14,431 bases of DNA, taken from the NCBI GenBank assembly GCA_902789835.1, contig CADAPN010000046.1:1-14431 (forward strand), read 5' to 3'. The notes beneath the pieces are model-generated. The model made no database searches. It saw only the letters and a list, made by a program, of their open reading frames with translations, and was not told the origin of the DNA. Origin of the DNA: Oscillospiraceae bacterium (GTDB taxonomy: Bacteria > Bacillota_A > Clostridia > Oscillospirales > Oscillospiraceae). Below are positions 5,442 to 12,376 of this stretch, piece after piece (position 1 is the stretch's first letter; each line of letters starts with the position of its first letter). The position numbers and the translations under genes are program-made.

Positions 5442-7214
5442 ATGAAAAACCACCCCAAAACCCGCTGGCTTTCCATGCTGCTGGCATTCCTGCTGGTCCT
5501 GTCTTGCACGGCGCCGGTACAGGCCGAACAGGCCGAACAGGCGGAGAGCACCGGCGCGCACAGCATCGTCGAGAGGACCTTTCCCTTCTACATCGGCAAA
5601 ACAGCGGACGACACGCTGGATCAGGAATTCCCCCTTTACTTCATCGACGGCGTGGACGACCTGCCCTATGTGGAACTCGCAGACTGGGCAAAGCTGATGT
5701 ATTTCCTCAACACCGACATCAACGGCGATACGGGTTACGGCCTGCACGTCGATTACAGGGATGAGGAAGTCGTTTATGAACGGGAAAACGGCTACACCCT
5801 GGTTTTCGACTTTGTAGACAACTTCCTGAAGTTTGTCGACTATGACGCGTTCATGCACAACTCCAACGACACGGCGCTGATCGATCTGGTTTCGGAACCC
5901 GGGGCGGATGAAAACGGCGATCCCGTACTCATCCAGCGGGACAAGCAGGCATCCTTCGACCGTTACGGCGATCAGATGATCGTGGATCTGGGAAGCAACG
6001 GGATCAAAATGATCGAGCAGGACGGAGACTGCTACGTTCCGATGCAGACGCTGAACGACTTCACGCTGCTGCCCACCCTGGTTGGCGTCGTCTTCAACGG
6101 CAAGGCGCTTTTCCTGGCCAATGACAACCTCTTCTTTGATTATGGCGAAGGGGGCTACACCGAGGTTGCGAAGATCTATTACGACGCGCCCGCCGCAGAG
6201 CGCAGCGACGCCCTGGCGGAGTACAGCTACAACGAGCTCTGCCTGGCGCTCGACACCTTCTACGGCCTGAAGGAAACCCATGACATCACGAGTTTCCGGG
6301 ACCTCTTCTGGCAGATCGGCTATGACGAGGTCCTCAGCGGAAACGACGCGATGGACGCGGACAACGCGCTGAAGTCGATCATCGACTTTTATCTCGACGA
6401 TCTCCATTCGGTCTTCAACGAATACTCCTACCTCGCCGGCTTGAATCCGATCGCCGACAGCACGGGAATGGCCAACCGCAAGCTGTCGGAGCATCGGGAC
6501 GAATACAACAAAGCCCGGGACAAGGAGAACCCGGACGGATGGCTGCAGTATGAAGAGGTCGGAAACACGGCATACATCACCTTCGACGAATTCAAATCGT
6601 CCTACTACGGCGCGACCTACTATCAGGCAAAGGAGCAGGGCAAGGAACTGGACGACACCGTGGCGCTGATCCTCCATGCCCATGAGCAGATCACGAGACC
6701 GGACAGCCCCATCGAAAACGTGGTGCTGGATCTGTCGAACAACACCGGCGGCGATGTGGACGCGGCGGTTCTGGTGCTGGCGTGGTTCCTGGGCGACGCG
6801 CCCTTCAGCGTCAAGAACATGGCGACCGGCGCCATGTCCACGGCGGTGTATCGTGCCGACTTCAACCTGGACCATGAGTTTGACGCCAAGGACACCGTGG
6901 CAGACAAGAACCTCTACTGCCTGGTGTCTCCGGTGTGCTTCTCCTGCGGAAACATGGTGCCCGCGGCGCTGAAGGAGTCCCAGAAGGTGACGCTGATCGG
7001 CCGGACCACCGGCGGCGGCAGCTGCGTGGTGCAGCCGATGACCACCGCTTACGGCACGGTCTTCCAGATCTCGGCCGCCCATCGCATGTCCTTCCTGAAG
7101 AACGGTTCCTTCTATGACATCGACCAGGGCGTCGATCCGGATATCTATGTCGACCACATCGAAAACCTCTATAACCGCACGGCGATGACCGAGTTCATCA
7201 ACGGACTCTTCTGA
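5442..7214 (+). CDS. Secreted S41-family peptidase
   Basis: A 590-residue product with AAAGGAGG at 5422-5429. The signal peptide ends V-Q-A before Glu29; Cys22 in V-L-S-C could instead be a poor lipobox. Residues about 30-230 include paired P-Y-V-E-L and Y-V-P-M-Q segments resembling the stalk (copper amine oxidase N-like) domains found before clostridial S41 domains. Residues about 365-590 are the S41 core: G-N-T-A-Y-I-T-F-D, N-V-V-L-D-L-S-N-N-T-G-G-D, then P-V-C-F-S501-C-G-N with the expected nucleophile Ser, then I-G-R-T-T-G-G-G-S. The position of the catalytic Lys of CtpA/Tsp-type enzymes falls in G-G-G, so this is not the Ser-Lys dyad type. The T-x-G-G-G form fits the S41B (tricorn-like) side. 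No PDZ domain is evident. It is last in the LysM transcription unit and probably acts outside the membrane; its substrate is unknown. Confidence 0.85.
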   Translation: MKNHPKTRWLSMLLAFLLVLSCTAPVQAEQAEQAESTGAHSIVERTFPFYIGKTADDTLDQEFPLYFIDGVDDLPYVELADWAKLMYFLNTDINGDTGYGLHVDYRDEEVVYERENGYTLVFDFVDNFLKFVDYDAFMHNSNDTALIDLVSEPGADENGDPVLIQRDKQASFDRYGDQMIVDLGSNGIKMIEQDGDCYVPMQTLNDFTLLPTLVGVVFNGKALFLANDNLFFDYGEGGYTEVAKIYYDAPAAERSDALAEYSYNELCLALDTFYGLKETHDITSFRDLFWQIGYDEVLSGNDAMDADNALKSIIDFYLDDLHSVFNEYSYLAGLNPIADSTGMANRKLSEHRDEYNKARDKENPDGWLQYEEVGNTAYITFDEFKSSYYGATYYQAKEQGKELDDTVALILHAHEQITRPDSPIENVVLDLSNNTGGDVDAAVLVLAWFLGDAPFSVKNMATGAMSTAVYRADFNLDHEFDAKDTVADKNLYCLVSPVCFSCGNMVPAALKESQKVTLIGRTTGGGSCVVQPMTTAYGTVFQISAAHRMSFLKNGSFYDIDQGVDPDIYVDHIENLYNRTAMTEFINGLF

Positions 7215-7243
7215 GCGGGTCTTCATCCAAAGCAGAGACCGAC

Positions 7244-7291
7244 AAAAAGGGCAGCAGTTCGCTTCCGAAACGGAAGCGGCTGCTGCCCTTT
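7244..7291. terminator. Bidirectional terminator between convergent genes
   Basis: AAAGGGCAGCAG (7246-7257) pairs with CTGCTGCCCTTT (7280-7291). An inner stem CGCTTCCG/CGGAAGCG (7260-7267, 7271-7278) closes an AAA loop. The minus strand continues into five T, making it a strong terminator for the double-glycine peptide gene. The plus strand has only TTT but ends the S41 gene. It separates two converging transcription units. Confidence 0.85.
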
Positions 7292-7320
7292 GCACGTGAT
7301 CCGATGGACGAGCGGTGCGC

Positions 7321-7572
7321 TTACTTTTTGTGTTTGGCGCCGGATGTCAGCTTCGCAAACTCTTCGTCCGAGATGAAGTCGTCGCTGATGCCGAGCTTCT
7401 TGGCATAGCTGCGGAGCTCCTGAAGCTGATCCCCGCGGAAGGTCCACTGATAATTGCCTTCGTCGTCATACAGGTCATAGCATCCGGCAGCGTTGATCCG
7501 GACAAATCCGCCGGAGAGCCCGGCAAGTTCATCATCCGTCAGCGCGGTAAAATCTTTCTTTTCGTTCATCAT
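7321..7572 (-). CDS. Double-glycine-leader secreted peptide (bacteriocin-type leader)
   Basis: An 83-residue product preceded by GGAGGGAGG (7588-7580), 7 bases before the first of two ATG codons. Residues 11-22, L-T-D-D-E-L-A-G-L-S-G-G, are a textbook double-glycine leader: Leu -12, Glu -8, Leu -7, Leu -4, Gly-Gly -2,-1. Cleavage after Gly22 leaves a 61-residue core starting F-V-R-I-N. The core has one Cys, an aromatic-rich first half (Y-D-L-Y, Y-Q-W-T-F) and a charged, probably helical second half ending A-K-H-K-K. It is not Gly/Ala-rich and has no GxxxG motif, so it does not look like a class IIb pore-forming bacteriocin. A signalling or structural peptide is as likely. It has its own direct-repeat promoter (7612-7646) and lies 98 bases after the thioredoxin gene, so readthrough from there is also possible. 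The exporter is not in the window. Confidence 0.85.
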   Translation of the reverse strand: MMNEKKDFTALTDDELAGLSGGFVRINAAGCYDLYDDEGNYQWTFRGDQLQELRSYAKKLGISDDFISDEEFAKLTSGAKHKK

Positions 7573-7611
7573 GTTCTATCCTCCCTCCGGATCTCTCCTG
7601 GTTTCAGGGAC

Positions 7612-7646
7612 AGCATAGCACTTCCCGCGTCACAGGACTGTCACAG
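7612..7646 (-). promoter_or_regulatory. Direct-repeat promoter of the double-glycine peptide gene
   Basis: Read on the minus strand: CTGTGAC (7646-7640), AGTC, CTGTGAC (7635-7629), then 11 bases, then TATGCT (7617-7612) as a 4/6 -10. The two 7-mers are identical, with a 4-base gap. This is the geometry of a Pho-box-type site, and the 7-mer itself resembles the enteric Pho-box half site CTGTCAT. It differs in sequence from the GGTTGGA boxes of the other promoters here, so a different but related regulator is implied (inference). Predicted transcript start is near 7605. Confidence 0.6.
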
Positions 7647-7670
7647 ACCGGAGGGGAGCTGCTGCGGAAA

Positions 7671-9044
7671 TCAGCCGACCTGGGCGAGGGCTTCGGCCAT
7701 CGCCACGGGATAATCATCCACCGCCGCGCCCACGATCGGGGCGACCAGGAGCTTGCCTTCGCTGTCCACGAAGAAGGAAGTGGGATATCCCTCGGTCGGG
7801 AACTTCTCATTCAGGCCTTCCATGGGACGCAGGTTCAGATACGCCGCGCCGGCATCGCTGAGGAGCGCTTCGGCGGTGGCGATGGTTTCGTCATCCTCCG
7901 CGTCGAGGCAAAGACCGACAAGCTGGCCGCCCTGGGCCTCGAATTCCTTTGCCATCTCGCCGAGCTCAGGAAGCTCGCCCTTGCAGGGACCGCACCAGGT
8001 CGCCCAGAGGTTGATCATGGTGACCTTGGCCTGGGCAAAGAGATCCGCGCTGTTCACCGGATTGCCGGCGAGGTCGGAAGTCTCAAAGCTGATCTGGTCG
8101 CCGATGGCGAGCTCGGTGGGCCACTGCGGCGCGCTGAGGGTCAGACCGGAGAGGAAGACGCTCGAATCGTTCATAAGGGACTCAAACTCAGCATAATAGT
8201 CGCCCATGGCAGAGCGATAGTCGTCCAGCTGGGACAGGACCGAGGCGTACTGGACCAGGAAGAAGGTCGTGTCGCCGTCCTTGCCGATTTCGGTCACGGA
8301 GGCCAGATCCTCATCGCCCATCATATAGGTGTCGGCCAGAACTTCGCGAAGTTCGGCCTCGCCGCGGCCTTCGTTGATGGCGTAGAGGTCATAGACAATA
8401 GCGTCCTCAAAACCGCTCATCCAGGAGGGGTCGGGAGCCTCGGGGAGCTCCTGCTCAGCAAAGAAGGCGGTGATGTATTCTTCGGCAAAATCATAATACG
8501 CATCCATGTCGGCCTTCGGGACGGCGTAGTACTCCACCGGAATGTTCAGTACGCCGGTGTCGATAAAGTCGGCGTTCCAGACAAGATTGCCCTTCAGGCT
8601 GCGAAGACTCTCCGGCGTGACGAAGTGCAGGCCGACGACCGGGGCGTCGAGCACAAACTCGCTCTCATCGGGGGCTTCCTTGGCCTGATCGCCGGCCGCG
8701 GCGACCGTCTGGGAGGGCTTGACTTCCTGATTGACCGTGAGGGTCACGAGCTCAGGCGTCTCGGGAGCGGCATACTCTTTGGTATCCTTCTCGTAGCCGG
8801 CGGGAACCTTCAGCAGGTGGATCGTATAGCTGCCGGCCGGCATATCGAATACGGCGATGCCCTCTTCATCGGTCTTGCCCAGCATGCACTGCTCATCGGA
8901 GCAGAACTGCACGGCGACACCCTGAACCGGATAACCGTCCTGGTCAAGGACCTGGATCTGATAGCCGTCGTCGGCAAAAGCGGTGCAGCACAACGCGGAG
9001 AGCATCATGCAGAGCACCATCATCATTGCGAGCATCTTTTTCAT
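7671..9044 (-). CDS. Secreted TlpA-like thioredoxin with N-terminal prealbumin-like domain
   Basis: The start at 9044 is chosen for its AAAGGAG site (9059-9053) and signal peptide (M-K-K-M-L, hydrophobic core, T-A-F-A cut before Asp25). The frame extends 37 codons further upstream, but those cross the promoter. The product is 457 residues. Residues 28-104 resemble a SpaA/Cna-B prealbumin-like domain (V-L-D-Q-D-G-Y-P-V-x-G-V at the start, P-A-G-S-Y-T-I later) with Cys48 and Cys53. Residues about 120-310 are an uncharacterised alpha/beta region. Residues about 318-457 are an AhpC/TlpA-type thioredoxin fold: I-N-L-W-A-T-W-C351-G-P-C354-K and the cis-Pro segment G-Y-P-T-S-F-F-V-D. Such proteins reduce or isomerise disulfides outside the membrane. 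No membrane partner (CcdA) is nearby. It is divergent from the clostripain gene, and both carry the same direct-repeat box. Confidence 0.9.
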   Translation of the reverse strand: MKKMLAMMMVLCMMLSALCCTAFADDGYQIQVLDQDGYPVQGVAVQFCSDEQCMLGKTDEEGIAVFDMPAGSYTIHLLKVPAGYEKDTKEYAAPETPELVTLTVNQEVKPSQTVAAAGDQAKEAPDESEFVLDAPVVGLHFVTPESLRSLKGNLVWNADFIDTGVLNIPVEYYAVPKADMDAYYDFAEEYITAFFAEQELPEAPDPSWMSGFEDAIVYDLYAINEGRGEAELREVLADTYMMGDEDLASVTEIGKDGDTTFFLVQYASVLSQLDDYRSAMGDYYAEFESLMNDSSVFLSGLTLSAPQWPTELAIGDQISFETSDLAGNPVNSADLFAQAKVTMINLWATWCGPCKGELPELGEMAKEFEAQGGQLVGLCLDAEDDETIATAEALLSDAGAAYLNLRPMEGLNEKFPTEGYPTSFFVDSEGKLLVAPIVGAAVDDYPVAMAEALAQVG

Positions 9045-9130
9045 TCTTCTTTCTCCTTTCTGATCAAGGGGCATGCCTTCGGCTGAATACAGCAGGTGAA
9101 ACCCGCATGCTCCCATATGTTCACAATTAT

Positions 9131-9164
9131 ATCTTATCACAGCCAATCCAACCAAGATCCAGCC
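9131..9164 (-). promoter_or_regulatory. Direct-repeat promoter of the TlpA-like gene
   Basis: On the minus strand: GGCTGGA (9164-9158), TCTT, GGTTGGA (9153-9147), 10 bases, TAAGAT (9136-9131). This has the same half sites and spacings as the promoters at 2552 and 9254. A perfect TATAAT overlaps five bases further down (9131-9126), so the exact -10 is uncertain. The transcript would have a leader of roughly 80 bases. Confidence 0.7.
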
Positions 9165-9174
9165 AGGACCCGGT

Positions 9175-9193
9175 TCTTCAGAAAATCTTCAGA
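9175..9193. promoter_or_regulatory. Third 11-bp-period direct repeat in the divergent intergenic region
   Basis: TCTTCAGA occurs at 9175-9182 and 9186-9193, exactly 11 bases apart start to start. It sits between the two divergent promoters, 10 bases from the thioredoxin gene's first GGCTGGA and 60 from the clostripain gene's first GGTTGGA. No -10 follows at the usual distance on the plus strand. It may be an auxiliary site for either promoter, or chance. Confidence 0.35.
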
Positions 9194-9253
9194 GAAAGGA
9201 CGGACAGGGGGCAATGGATTTCATCCCGCTCCACGGAACCGTCCGGACCCTCT

Positions 9254-9287
9254 GGTTGGAAGTTGGTTGGATATGGAGTGATATAAT
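9254..9287 (+). promoter_or_regulatory. Direct-repeat promoter of the clostripain-like gene
   Basis: GGTTGGA (9254-9260), AGTT, GGTTGGA (9265-9271), then 10 bases, then a perfect TATAAT (9282-9287). Predicted transcript start is near 9294, which excludes the in-frame ATG at 9291 and sets the gene start at 9327. The 10-base spacer TATGGAGTGA is itself like those of the other two promoters (T-x-x-G-[GC]-x-G-T-G-[AT]). Confidence 0.72.
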
Positions 9288-9326
9288 AAAATGAATTGTG
9301 ATACGAAAGGAAGTGCATGCACTGTT

Positions 9327-11870
9327 ATGGATGAAAACAACCTGAACACGGGCTCGGCTTCCGCTGAAACTCCGTCGGTGAGCACCCCTGCGGCTCCCAA
9401 AAAAGAGAAGCTGACCCACAAAGAGAAGCGGAGACGCTGGAAAGCGGCCAAAAAAGCCAAACGGCAGGAACTCAAGGATTACTACCGGTATGCGCCGTGG
9501 CTGAAGCGGGTGTGGAACCTCTATCTGAAGGGATTCTGCAAGAGGCTGCTGGGCGTGGCGGTTCTGCTGGCCGTTGTCGGAACGCTGGTTGTGAGCTTTC
9601 CGATGATTCTCGCTACGGTTGGGGGACCGCTCATCCGGGAGTACTATGACCGGATGAAGAACCAGCCCCTGAGCGAGGATCAGATCTCACAGATCTATGA
9701 GATGTCGCCCATTGACGACGAAGGGTATGAGAAGATCGAAGCGCTGCCTCCTGTCGGCGAGGATGAGACCTGGACCGTGTGCGTCTACTTTGTTGCGGCG
9801 GATCTGGAGGACAGCGGGGAGAACGACCTGTCCTATGTGACGTCGTATATGACCCGTGAAGCCAGGACGGAGAACGCGACAAACAGCACGAACAAAAGAC
9901 TGGACCAGCTGAACCGCTTCAACAGCGAGCTTGCGGAAAACGACCTGGAGCTGCCGGCCTTCTTCTACTATCCGGATGTCCCGGTGGCCGCTTCCATTCC
10001 GGTGACGCAGGACGTGATTGTCTCGGACCGCCTGGGCTGCGCCTCGGCGGACATCAACGAGCTGACCTCCGGCGTCTGGGGCGACAACGTCCAGATCGTC
10101 ATCCAGACCGGCGGCGCGACCCACTGGAGCAACCAGCTTGTGAACCCCAACCGCACCCAGCGCTTCCTTTATAAGGACGGCAAGCTGACCGAAGTCGCGA
10201 ACCTCGCGCTGCAGCCGGCTTCCGATCCGGAGACTCTGGCGGACTTCCTCCGCTTCTGCAAGGACGAGTACCACGCCGACCACAACATGCTGGTCCTCTG
10301 GGACCACGGCGGCGGCCCCTTCGGCTACGGCATGGATTCGATTTTCGGCAATATGCTCTCTCTGAAGGACATCCGCAGCGCGCTGGAGAGCGTCTATCGC
10401 CCCAGCAGCACAAAGCCCGCCTTTGACATCATCGGCTTTGACGCCTGCCTGATGAGCTGCCTTGAGGTGACCAACACCCTGAACGGCTTTGCCGATTACT
10501 ACTGCCTGAGCGAAGAGTCCGAGCCGGGCGACGGCTGGGATTACGGCCCGTGGCTGCAAGCTCTGACGGACGACCCGACCATGAGCCCGGCCAAGGTCGC
10601 GCGCGAAATTGCGGATTCGTACACCGACTATTACATGATCCAGAACATCAACGTGCCGCTCTTTGCCCAGAACACGACCTTCTCCGTGATCGACGCCCAA
10701 AAGGCGAACGATCTCTACGACGCCTACTGCGACCTGGCGACGGCCCAGCTCAAGGACGCGGTGACCGACATGGGCGTGCTTGCGGAAATCGGCCGCTGCG
10801 GCAGCCATTCGACACGCTTCGGAGCGGACAGCTACAACGTCTTCAACACCGTTGACCTCGGAAACTATGTCGACTACATGATCGACAGCTATCCGGAGGA
10901 GTGCAGCCGGATCAAGGACCTGCTGGGCGAAGCGGTGCTCTACCACCGCCAGAACGGCGCACTCTGCGACGCGACCGGCATCTCGGTCTATATTCCCACG
11001 GCGGTGAACGACCTGGGCGGTCTGCTGTACTACCTCGAGTATATCTATGACATCAGCGACAACGACAGCGTCCGCGCCCTGTACTACTACAAGCAGGCCG
11101 GCTGCCTCAACGAAGAGCTCAAGGAATACGTCGCGACGCTGACCGACACGGAGCCCAAAGTGCTCGACACCACGCCCTTCACCCAGTTCAGCAAGACCGA
11201 ACCGGCGTTTGACGACGCGGGCTTCTCCATTCCGGTGGAGGACAAGCTCCAGAACCTGATCACGGAGTATGAGCTGGAAGTCGGTCAGTTCGACGAAGAT
11301 CAGCAGACCATCACCTACTACGGCAGAGACAGGGTCCTGTCTCTCGACGGGGAAGGAAGCCTGTGCAGCGACTTTGACGGAAGCTGGATCTGCCTGAACG
11401 GAGCGCCTCTGTACGTGGATGTCGTGTCCACGACGCCTTCGTCCATCGAGTATATGTCGCATGTCTATTACGACGGCAAGGAAGCCTATCTCATGATCGC
11501 CTGCGACCGCGATACCGGCGCCTTCTCGCTCAACGGAATCCGTGAGACGGAAGATACGAGCGAAGCCACGTTCCTCGCCGGTACCCGTTCCATCATCGAG
11601 CCGGAGGCCGGCAAGACCATCGTCCCGATTTATGAGCAGACGAACTTCGCAACCGGTGAGAGCAAGAACATCAACGGAAAGAAAGTCACCTTCACCGCTG
11701 GAACCACGATCACCCGGGAGCAGCTGCCGAGCGGGTACTACCTCTCGACCGCGGTGATCAGCGACACCCGCGGCGACAACTACTACTCGCAGGTCGTCGG
11801 TTCCACAACGGACGGCAAGACGATGAAGGACTGGACGCTGGACGAGCGCTTCATCGGACGCGACTACTGA
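9327..11870 (+). CDS. Membrane-anchored clostripain-family (C11) cysteine peptidase
   Basis: The start at 9327 follows GAAAGGAAG (9305-9313); an in-frame ATG at 9291 lies just 3 bases after the -10 and is probably not transcribed. A 12-bp palindrome (9312-9323) between ribosome site and start may shorten their effective distance. The product is 847 residues. Residues 24-50 are strongly basic and cytoplasmic, residues about 74-97 are one membrane helix, and the rest would be outside. The peptidase domain carries both C11 motifs: L-V-L-W-D-H327-G-G-G and I-G-F-D-A-C374-L-M-S, plus S-E-E-S-E-P-G-D-G-W-D-Y after the Cys. C11 enzymes are His-Cys peptidases; clostripain itself prefers Arg, but specificity cannot be read here. 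Residues about 570-847 are a beta-rich tail of unknown role. It shares its promoter box with the divergent thioredoxin gene and the LysM operon. Confidence 0.9.
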   Translation: MDENNLNTGSASAETPSVSTPAAPKKEKLTHKEKRRRWKAAKKAKRQELKDYYRYAPWLKRVWNLYLKGFCKRLLGVAVLLAVVGTLVVSFPMILATVGGPLIREYYDRMKNQPLSEDQISQIYEMSPIDDEGYEKIEALPPVGEDETWTVCVYFVAADLEDSGENDLSYVTSYMTREARTENATNSTNKRLDQLNRFNSELAENDLELPAFFYYPDVPVAASIPVTQDVIVSDRLGCASADINELTSGVWGDNVQIVIQTGGATHWSNQLVNPNRTQRFLYKDGKLTEVANLALQPASDPETLADFLRFCKDEYHADHNMLVLWDHGGGPFGYGMDSIFGNMLSLKDIRSALESVYRPSSTKPAFDIIGFDACLMSCLEVTNTLNGFADYYCLSEESEPGDGWDYGPWLQALTDDPTMSPAKVAREIADSYTDYYMIQNINVPLFAQNTTFSVIDAQKANDLYDAYCDLATAQLKDAVTDMGVLAEIGRCGSHSTRFGADSYNVFNTVDLGNYVDYMIDSYPEECSRIKDLLGEAVLYHRQNGALCDATGISVYIPTAVNDLGGLLYYLEYIYDISDNDSVRALYYYKQAGCLNEELKEYVATLTDTEPKVLDTTPFTQFSKTEPAFDDAGFSIPVEDKLQNLITEYELEVGQFDEDQQTITYYGRDRVLSLDGEGSLCSDFDGSWICLNGAPLYVDVVSTTPSSIEYMSHVYYDGKEAYLMIACDRDTGAFSLNGIRETEDTSEATFLAGTRSIIEPEAGKTIVPIYEQTNFATGESKNINGKKVTFTAGTTITREQLPSGYYLSTAVISDTRGDNYYSQVVGSTTDGKTMKDWTLDERFIGRDY

Positions 11871-11874
11871 GGCG

Positions 11875-11895
11875 TCTGACAGCCCGGGCTTCAGA
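11875..11895 (+). other. Hairpin after the clostripain-like gene
   Basis: TCTGA-C-AGC, loop CCGG, GCTTCAGA form an 8-bp stem with one bulged C, starting 5 bases after the stop. No T run follows directly, so termination would be weak or depend on other factors. TCAGATCC then repeats at 11891 and 11901, a 10-base period, of unknown meaning. Confidence 0.35.
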
Positions 11896-11926
11896 TCCCC
11901 TCAGATCCTCGGAACTCATTTTATCC

Positions 11927-11955
11927 TTGCGAAACATCAGTTGACAGACTATAAT
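11927..11955 (+). promoter_or_regulatory. Sigma-A-type promoter of the DUF5684 gene
   Basis: TTGCGA (11927-11932) and a perfect TATAAT (11950-11955) are separated by 17 bases. No GGTTGGA box is present. Predicted transcript start is near 11962, giving a leader of about 24 bases. Confidence 0.7.
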
Positions 11956-11985
11956 AATTCTATCATTGAAAACAGGAGGTTCGTT

Positions 11986-12348
11986 ATGGAAAGCTACAGC
12001 TACACCGTTCAGAACAGCAGCCCGGTTGCCAATATCATCAGCCTGATTCTCTGCATCATCGCCATTGCCGGCGCATGGAAGGTCTTTGTAAAAGCCGGGA
12101 TCCCCGGATGGCACAGCCTGATCCCCATTCTCAACACCTATGATCTGTGCAAGATCGCCCTGAGAGACAGCGTGGGACTGTTCACCGTACTCAGCATCCT
12201 TATTTTCCCGGTTTTCATCTATCCGTGCATCAAGCTCGCAAAGTCCTTTGGAAAAGGCACCGGATTCGGCATCCTGCTGTTTTTCTTCAGCTTCATTGCA
12301 TTTCCGATTCTCGGCTTCGGCGATGCGGAGTACCTCGGCCCGCAATAA
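11986..12348 (+). CDS. DUF5684-like small membrane protein
   Basis: A 120-residue product; AGGAGG (11974-11979) is 6 bases before ATG 11986. An in-frame ATG at 11941 lies before the -10 and is excluded. Three hydrophobic segments are visible (about 14-33, 63-83, 94-112). The signature W-K-V-F-V-K-A-G-I-P-G-W-H-S-L-I-P-I-L-N after the first helix, then K-S-F-G-K-G-T-G-F-G and the end P-I-L-G-F-G-D-A-E-Y-L-G, match the DUF5684 family. That family is common in Firmicutes and its function is unknown. It has its own promoter, so it appears independent of the direct-repeat regulon. Confidence 0.85.
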   Translation: MESYSYTVQNSSPVANIISLILCIIAIAGAWKVFVKAGIPGWHSLIPILNTYDLCKIALRDSVGLFTVLSILIFPVFIYPCIKLAKSFGKGTGFGILLFFFSFIAFPILGFGDAEYLGPQ

Positions 12349-12376
12349 AAGACAATCAACCGAATCATCTGATCTG

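Noticed and set aside
5376..7295. 639-codon open frame on the minus strand
   Set aside because: It mirrors the S41 gene, which has a signal peptide, ribosome site and catalytic motif. The minus frame lacks all of these and runs through the terminator; it arises from the strong third-position GC bias.
9291..9326. ATG at 9291 as the start of the C11 peptidase
   Set aside because: It lies 3 bases after the -10 box TATAAT, so it should not be transcribed. ATG 9327 has a ribosome site.
9687..11462. 591-codon open frame on the minus strand
   Set aside because: Antisense to the C11 peptidase with both catalytic motifs on the plus strand. No ribosome site or recognisable protein on the minus strand.
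11941..11955. TTGACA as -35 of the DUF5684 promoter
   Set aside because: It is only 3 bases from TATAAT. TTGCGA at 11927 has the correct 17-base spacing.
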